Source: Labrenzia sp. 011 (GTDB taxonomy: Bacteria; Pseudomonadota; Alphaproteobacteria; Rhizobiales; Stappiaceae). Taken from it: DNA of 64,000 bases. How positions within the stretch are numbered: the stretch's first letter is position 1; the number at the start of each line of letters is the position of its first letter. Location of the stretch: NCBI RefSeq assembly GCF_003075075.1, contig NZ_QCYM01000010.1, forward strand, positions 62,001 through 126,000. Reading direction: 5' to 3'. The position numbers and the translations under genes were made by a program. Shown piece after piece: positions 59,981 through 64,000 of the stretch. Below the pieces are notes generated by a model, which ran no database searches, was not told the DNA's origin, and saw only the letters and a list, made by a program, of their open reading frames with translations.

Positions 59981-61597
59981 TCACCCGGTTTGCGGCGGTA
60001 ACCTGCCGCCTGCTCTGTGCAGGGCTTCCGGTGTATCGAGGTCGAGTCTCGCGGCCTCGCCGATTTCAACTTCCCTGACAAAATCCGGATTGTCGGCGAT
60101 GATGTGCCGGGCGCCGATATCTCCGCTCAGGGATTTCAGCGCATCGAAAAAGCGGCTGTCCCACAGAACCGGATTGCCGCGCTTGCCGCCGGCCGTCGCC
60201 GTGACAATCAGGCCGGTGTCGTTTTCCCGGTAGGTCGCGACAAGTCTTTGCAGGATCCGGGAGTCGATCCGGGGCATGTCCCCGAGCAGTATGATTACCG
60301 CGTCGGTGTCGGGGGAAAGTGCGTTCATGCCGGTCCGGATCGAGGCGGCCATCCCGTCGGCGAAATCCGGATTGTGCACGACCTCAAGCGCCAGACCGGA
60401 TACTGTGGCGCTGACCGCATCCGCAAGATGTCCCGTGACCAGGACGACCTGGGACAGATGCGCACCGGTGGCGGCTTCCGCAGCGTGGCGCACAAGCGTT
60501 TTGCCTTCAAGTTCGGCGAGAAGCTTGTTCGGCCCGCCCATTCGGGAGGACTTGCCTGCCGCCAGAACAATGGCCGCGATCTTCGATTTCCGGCTCTTGC
60601 TTGCGGCTTCGCGCGGCTGCGGCCGGCTGGCGATTTCCATCAACAGGCCTCCGACGCCCAGTGCGGTAATGTCGTCCGGTTCGACCTCGATCCCGGCAAG
60701 AAGCCGGTCGAGAACCCAGTCGAATCCGTTTTCCTTGGGGCTGCGGGCACAGCCGGGCGCACCGAGCACCGGCAGGCCATCCAGCATCGCGAGCATCAGG
60801 AGGTTGCCCGGATCGACCGGCATACCCAGATGGCGCACCTGCCCGCCCGCGCGGTCCACGGCTGCTGGCAGGACATCGTGACGATCTACGATGGCCGACG
60901 CGCCGAACAGGATCAGGAAATCGGCGCCCGCGCGCACCAGTTCGTTCATGGCTTCGGCGACCGCTTCCTGCGTATGCGGAACGCGCTTTTCCGCGATGAC
61001 GCTGCTGCCGCTGGGCCGCAAGCGGTCTTCCAGCACCCGGCGCGTCTTGTCCAGGGTGGAGGGTTTCAGATGCGGCAGTTCGGTTGCGACCAGCCCCACC
61101 TTGCGCGGTGTGAAGGCGGCCACGCGCACGGCGCCGCGAAGGGCCGCTTCGGCTCTTTCCACCAGGGGCCCGGCCAGGGCGAAGGAGATGATCTTTGCCG
61201 TGGCTACCATGCGTCCGGCAACCACCCGGCTGTGGTTTGCCAGTGTGGCGAAGGTGATTGCCGGATCGATCCGGTTGGCGGCGGTTATCGCCTCGGGGTC
61301 GACCACGAGCACCCCGCTTGCCGCCGCATAAAGGTTCATCCGTCCCGTGAAGGCGGTATCTTCCTCCAGTCCCGGCCCCTTGGCGGCCAGGGCGAGCCGC
61401 CGCGCCGCGTCGTCCTCCCCGATGTCGCCGGGGTCAAGGGACGCCACCACGACCTGTGCCTGTCCGGATGCGGCCAGATCGGCGCAATCGGTTTCGGAAA
61501 GGACATGGCCTTTCTTGAGGGTTCTGTCCGCCAGTCTCGTCTTGTGCGCAAGAATGCAGCCGGCGGCCTCCCGGGGCGGACGGGGCCCGAATTTCAT
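59981..61597 (-). CDS. Fused molybdopterin-binding / MobA-like nucleotidyltransferase
   Basis: 538-residue two-domain protein of molybdenum-cofactor maturation. Residues 1-340 are the molybdopterin-binding (MoeA/MogA-like) part, with GCILAHKTRL at the start and ADFLILFGASAIVDRHDVLPAAV; residues about 348-535 are a MobA/MocA-like transferase with IAAIVLAAGKSSRMGGPNKLL and IILLGDMPRIDSRILQRLV. Such fusions are thought to attach CMP or prepare the cofactor of xanthine-dehydrogenase-family enzymes. ATG 61597 follows GGAGG by seven bases and overlaps the xdhC stop by four (ATGA), so the two are translated together. Confidence 0.93.
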   Translation of the reverse strand: MKFGPRPPREAAGCILAHKTRLADRTLKKGHVLSETDCADLAASGQAQVVVASLDPGDIGEDDAARRLALAAKGPGLEEDTAFTGRMNLYAAASGVLVVDPEAITAANRIDPAITFATLANHSRVVAGRMVATAKIISFALAGPLVERAEAALRGAVRVAAFTPRKVGLVATELPHLKPSTLDKTRRVLEDRLRPSGSSVIAEKRVPHTQEAVAEAMNELVRAGADFLILFGASAIVDRHDVLPAAVDRAGGQVRHLGMPVDPGNLLMLAMLDGLPVLGAPGCARSPKENGFDWVLDRLLAGIEVEPDDITALGVGGLLMEIASRPQPREAASKSRKSKIAAIVLAAGKSSRMGGPNKLLAELEGKTLVRHAAEAATGAHLSQVVLVTGHLADAVSATVSGLALEVVHNPDFADGMAASIRTGMNALSPDTDAVIILLGDMPRIDSRILQRLVATYRENDTGLIVTATAGGKRGNPVLWDSRFFDALKSLSGDIGARHIIADNPDFVREVEIGEAARLDLDTPEALHRAGGRLPPQTG

Positions 61598-62289
61598 GCC
61601 TTGGCCTCCGGGCCCTTGCGCAAGGCCCGAATGATGGAGCCGAGCACCGCCACCGCGATTTCCTGCGGTGACGCCGAACCGATGTCGAGACCGATCGGGG
61701 CGTCGATCCGCTCGAAAAGCGCCGGATCGAGACCGGCGGCCTCGAAGCGCTCGAGCCGCTTGCCATGGGTCTTGCGGCTGCCGAGCGCCCCCACGTAGAA
61801 GCACCCGGTTCTGAGCGCTTCCATCAGCGGGAAATCGTCGATTTTCGGATCGTGGGTGACGGCGGCAACGGCCGTATAGGCATCAAGCGGGGTCTGCCGG
61901 AGAACGTCCTCCGGCCACTCGCCCTTCAGGGCACTGCCCGGAAACCGTTCCGCCGTTGCAAAGGCCGTGCGCGGATCGATCACTGTCACATCCAGCCCGG
62001 CGATCTCCGCCATGGGAACGAGTGCCTGGCTGATATGCACCGCGCCTATGATCACCAGCCGGGGGGCGGGCACGGATACGGTCAGAAAGTCTTCGCCGCT
62101 ATCCGTTCGCACCGTGCCGGATTTTCCGGAGCGGAAACGCCCGCGCAATTCATCCGCCAGCGGATCGGGGGAAAGGTCGTCTTCCGCGCGCACCAGTCTC
62201 TGGCGGCCGTCCTGAAGGCTGGTCACGAGGATGGCGGCGCGCCGGGCCGAACGCAGTCTGTTGAGCTCGGTAAGAAGTGTCAGATCCAT
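61594..62289 (-). CDS. XdhC family protein, C-terminal Rossmann type
   Basis: 231-residue protein of the XdhC/CoxI family that binds molybdenum cofactor and helps insert it into xanthine-dehydrogenase or CO-dehydrogenase type enzymes. The Rossmann domain has LVIIGAVHISQALVPMAE and VTVIDPRTAFATAERFP, followed by VTHDPKIDDFPLMEALRT and YVGALGSRKTHGKRLERF, the classic C-terminal signature. The N-terminal XdhC_CoxI domain is not here but in a separate small gene at 62936-63277. Overlaps the downstream cofactor gene by four bases. Confidence 0.94.
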   Translation of the reverse strand: MDLTLLTELNRLRSARRAAILVTSLQDGRQRLVRAEDDLSPDPLADELRGRFRSGKSGTVRTDSGEDFLTVSVPAPRLVIIGAVHISQALVPMAEIAGLDVTVIDPRTAFATAERFPGSALKGEWPEDVLRQTPLDAYTAVAAVTHDPKIDDFPLMEALRTGCFYVGALGSRKTHGKRLERFEAAGLDPALFERIDAPIGLDIGSASPQEIAVAVLGSIIRALRKGPEAKA

Positions 62290-62292
62290 GGG

Positions 62293-62919
62293 TCAGGCCC
62301 TGTCCGTTGCCAGTTTCACGCCGAGGCCGCACAGCAGCGAACCGCCCAGCCAACGGGTCAGATCCTGGTATCTGGCGTTCCCGGTCAGACGTCTTTTCAC
62401 TTCCGAGGCGAACAGTACCGTCATGAGGTCGGCCGAGGTGAAGGAGAAATTGACGAACGTCCCCAGAAGCAGGAATTGCATCCAGATCGGCAGACCCGCG
62501 TCCGGGCTGACGAATTGCGGCAGGAAGGCGATGAAAAAAATCGCCACCTTCGGATTGAGGACTTCGACCAGAACGCTGTCGGCAAATGCCCTCCGGGCCG
62601 ACTTGCGCGGCAGTTCCGGCAACGGGCCTGCGGCAACCCGGGTGCGGATCATCTGGATTCCAAGGAAGACCAGATAGAGGCCGCCGGCCAGTTTCAGGGC
62701 GAAATATAGCGCCGGCACCACGGAGAAGATCGTCGACAGCCCGAAGGCGGCGGCAATCACATGGACATAGCAGCCGACATGAATGCCGGCGGCGGCCATG
62801 AACCCCGCCCGCTTGCCGCGGGCAATTGTCTGGGCGGCGGTGTAGAGCAGCGCCGGGCCCGGCATATAGGCGAACAGCAATGTCGCGGCAAGAAAGGCGA
62901 GAAGTGTTTCGGTTGTCAT
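62293..62919 (-). CDS. LysE-family translocator
   Basis: 208-residue inner-membrane exporter. The first helix contains LLFAYMPGPALLYTAAQTIARGKRAG, then GLYLVFLGIQMIRTR and SVLVEVLNPKVAIFFIAFLPQFV, the RhtB/LysE signature. Six helices are predicted. ATG 62919 is preferred over 62955, which would overlap the upstream gene. It lies three bases from xdhC and 16 bp after the small XdhC_CoxI gene, within what looks like one molybdenum-cofactor operon; its substrate is unknown. Confidence 0.92.
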   Translation of the reverse strand: MTTETLLAFLAATLLFAYMPGPALLYTAAQTIARGKRAGFMAAAGIHVGCYVHVIAAAFGLSTIFSVVPALYFALKLAGGLYLVFLGIQMIRTRVAAGPLPELPRKSARRAFADSVLVEVLNPKVAIFFIAFLPQFVSPDAGLPIWMQFLLLGTFVNFSFTSADLMTVLFASEVKRRLTGNARYQDLTRWLGGSLLCGLGVKLATDRA

Positions 62920-62935
62920 GACTGGCGGTCCGGGA

Positions 62936-63277
62936 TCAGCTGACGGGTTCGACATAAACGCGGATGCGGCCGCCGCAGGAAAGACCGACCTGCCACGCGG
63001 TTTCGTCCGCCACGCCGAATTCCAGCGTCGTGGGCTTTCCGGTGTCTATCACGTCGAGCGCTTCGGAGACCACGGCACCTTCCACGCAGCCGCCGGAAAC
63101 GGAGCCTTCGAAATTGCCGTCGGAATCAATCACCAGATGGGAGCCGACCGGGCGCGGCGCGGACCCCCAGGTCTCGATCACCGTTGCCAGCGCCACGGAG
63201 CGGCCCGCCCCGCGCCAGGCTTCCGCCGTCTTGAGTACATCTGCTAGGGGAGAGGTATCGGTGGCAGGCATGTTCAT
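62936..63277 (-). CDS. XdhC_CoxI N-terminal domain protein
   Basis: 113-residue single-domain protein matching the N-terminal half of XdhC/CoxI. Diagnostic stretches are SVALATVIETWGSAPRPVGSHLVI, SVSGGCVEGAVV and the C-terminal GLSCGGRIRVYVEP; the two Cys-containing loops are thought to bind molybdopterin. ATG 63277 is used, with ATG 63271 possible; GAAGGGA lies just before. It forms the promoter-proximal gene of a four-gene operon with the LysE exporter, the XdhC Rossmann protein and the MobA-like fusion. Confidence 0.92.
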   Translation of the reverse strand: MNMPATDTSPLADVLKTAEAWRGAGRSVALATVIETWGSAPRPVGSHLVIDSDGNFEGSVSGGCVEGAVVSEALDVIDTGKPTTLEFGVADETAWQVGLSCGGRIRVYVEPVS

Positions 63278-63400
63278 TGTCCCTTCAACGTCGGCCCCCA
63301 ATATAGACTTTTCCCGTTCCGATGAAATACCGGCAGGCAGTGAATGTGACCTGTCTTGCCGGGGCGTGTTGCGGAATCTGCTCCGGCAGTGAGCGCGCGC

Positions 63401-63431
63401 AAAAAAACGGCGCCTGCGATGCAGGCGCCGT
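63401..63431 (-). terminator. Terminator of pckA
   Basis: ACGGCGCCTGC-GAT-GCAGGCGCCGT, an 11-bp perfect stem followed on the minus strand by seven T residues. It lies 29 bp after the pckA stop. Confidence 0.92.
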
Positions 63432-63460
63432 CCGGGTTGGCAGGGTTCGTTCCGGACCCC

Positions 63461-64000
63461 TTATTCGGCTGCGAGCCTCAGGGCCGGAGCGGCGTTCAGG
63501 ACCGCGCCGTCCACATGAGCCTCGAAGGCTTCGAAGTTGCTGACGAACATCTGTACCAGTTTCGCTGCCTGTGCGTCGTAGGCGTCCTTGTCGCTCCAGG
63601 TTTCCCGCGGGGTGAGGATCCTGTCCTCGACCCCTTCCACGGAGACCGGAACGTCGAAGCCGAAATTCGCGTCGGTGCGGAATTCCGCCTCCTTGAGGCT
63701 GCCGGACAGGGCCGCCTGCAGCAGGGTGCGGGTGGCCTTGATCGGCATGCGCTGTCCGGTGCCGTAGGCCCCGCCCGTCCAGCCGGTATTGACCAGCCAG
63801 CAGTCCACATTGTGACGGGCGATCAGGTCCTTCAGGAGGTTGCCGTATACGGACGGATGCCGTGGCAGGAACGGTGCGCCGAAGCAGGTGGAGAAGGTCG
63901 CCTGCGGTTCGGTGACGCCTTTTTCCGTGCCGGCCACCTTGGCCGTGTAACCGGACAGGAAGTGATACATGGCCTGCGCCGGAGTCAGGCGGGCGATCGG
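63461..64000 (-). CDS. pckA: Phosphoenolpyruvate carboxykinase (ATP), 3' part
   Basis: C-terminal 179 residues; the 5' end lies beyond the right window edge and the frame continues to base 64000. The sequence contains [63 protein letters not shown], all characteristic of ATP-dependent PEP carboxykinase, the first step of gluconeogenesis from oxaloacetate. The C-terminus carries a normal ending ([12 protein letters not shown]). Strong terminator downstream. Confidence 0.97.
   Translation of the reverse strand, partial: PIARLTPAQAMYHFLSGYTAKVAGTEKGVTEPQATFSTCFGAPFLPRHPSVYGNLLKDLIARHNVDCWLVNTGWTGGAYGTGQRMPIKATRTLLQAALSGSLKEAEFRTDANFGFDVPVSVEGVEDRILTPRETWSDKDAYDAQAAKLVQMFVSNFEAFEAHVDGAVLNAAPALRLAAE

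Overview
The window is a stretch of GC-rich (about 60%) alphaproteobacterial chromosome carrying almost only housekeeping genes. The gene orders ffs-dnaX-ybaB-recR, mdh-sucC-sucD-sucA-sucB-lpdA, xerC next to priA, and atpHAGDC are those of Hyphomicrobiales (Rhizobiales). An Omp19-type lipoprotein and a GcrA-type zinc module point the same way. A Stappiaceae-like genus (Roseibium/Labrenzia/Stappia/Pannonibacter) is a guess from gene content and protein flavour; nothing here proves the family. I see no tRNA, rRNA, insertion sequence, prophage or CRISPR array.

Layout. 1-7067: a yejABEF-type peptide/muropeptide importer with two tandem solute-binding proteins, the first cut by the window edge. 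7413-9530: a small XRE regulator and a SulP anion transporter. 9579-12922 (minus strand): MltB-type lytic transglycosylase, histidine phosphatase, NudC and a HIT protein. 13174-17129: SRP RNA with promoter and terminator, then dnaX, ybaB and recR, with one unknown minus-strand gene between. 17459-19142: an EI24/CysZ-like membrane protein and glutaminase. 19280-23919: the sdhCDAB operon with a structured leader and an FkbM methyltransferase gene between sdhA and sdhB. 23948-32406: single genes (aminoglycoside-phosphotransferase-like kinase, exported MsrA, an unknown protein, RecQ, acyltransferase, MAPEG protein, a degenerate low-molecular-weight phosphatase, Omp19-like lipoprotein, a DUF7662-like protein). 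32851-45066: zapE and then the second half of the TCA cycle, mdh-sucCDAB-lpdA, with a LysE exporter and an SDR enzyme between sucB and lpdA. 45354-46512: a divergent MerR regulator/CDF efflux pair around a textbook MerR-type promoter. 46632-51020: two small exported proteins, xerC and priA. 51319-56404: the F1 ATP synthase operon. 56555-59164: a GAF-PAS-GGDEF diguanylate cyclase. 59528-59734: a 68-residue GcrA-like zinc protein. 59981-63277: a molybdenum-cofactor maturation operon. 63461-64000: the 3' part of pckA.

Functionally the window is dominated by aerobic energy metabolism. 2-oxoglutarate dehydrogenase, succinyl-CoA synthetase, succinate dehydrogenase, malate dehydrogenase and PEP carboxykinase handle C4 acids and gluconeogenesis, and ATP synthase uses the resulting proton gradient. 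The second theme is cell-wall turnover: a lytic transglycosylase and a Yej importer that in relatives takes up muropeptides.

I do not see a clear-cut new defence or mobile system. The points most worth a second look are the FkbM gene inside sdhCDAB, the stand-alone GcrA C-terminal module, the phosphatase-like protein lacking its catalytic arginine, two long inverted repeats (19308-19382 and 30262-30349), and several clean operator-like dyads next to regulators or transporters.
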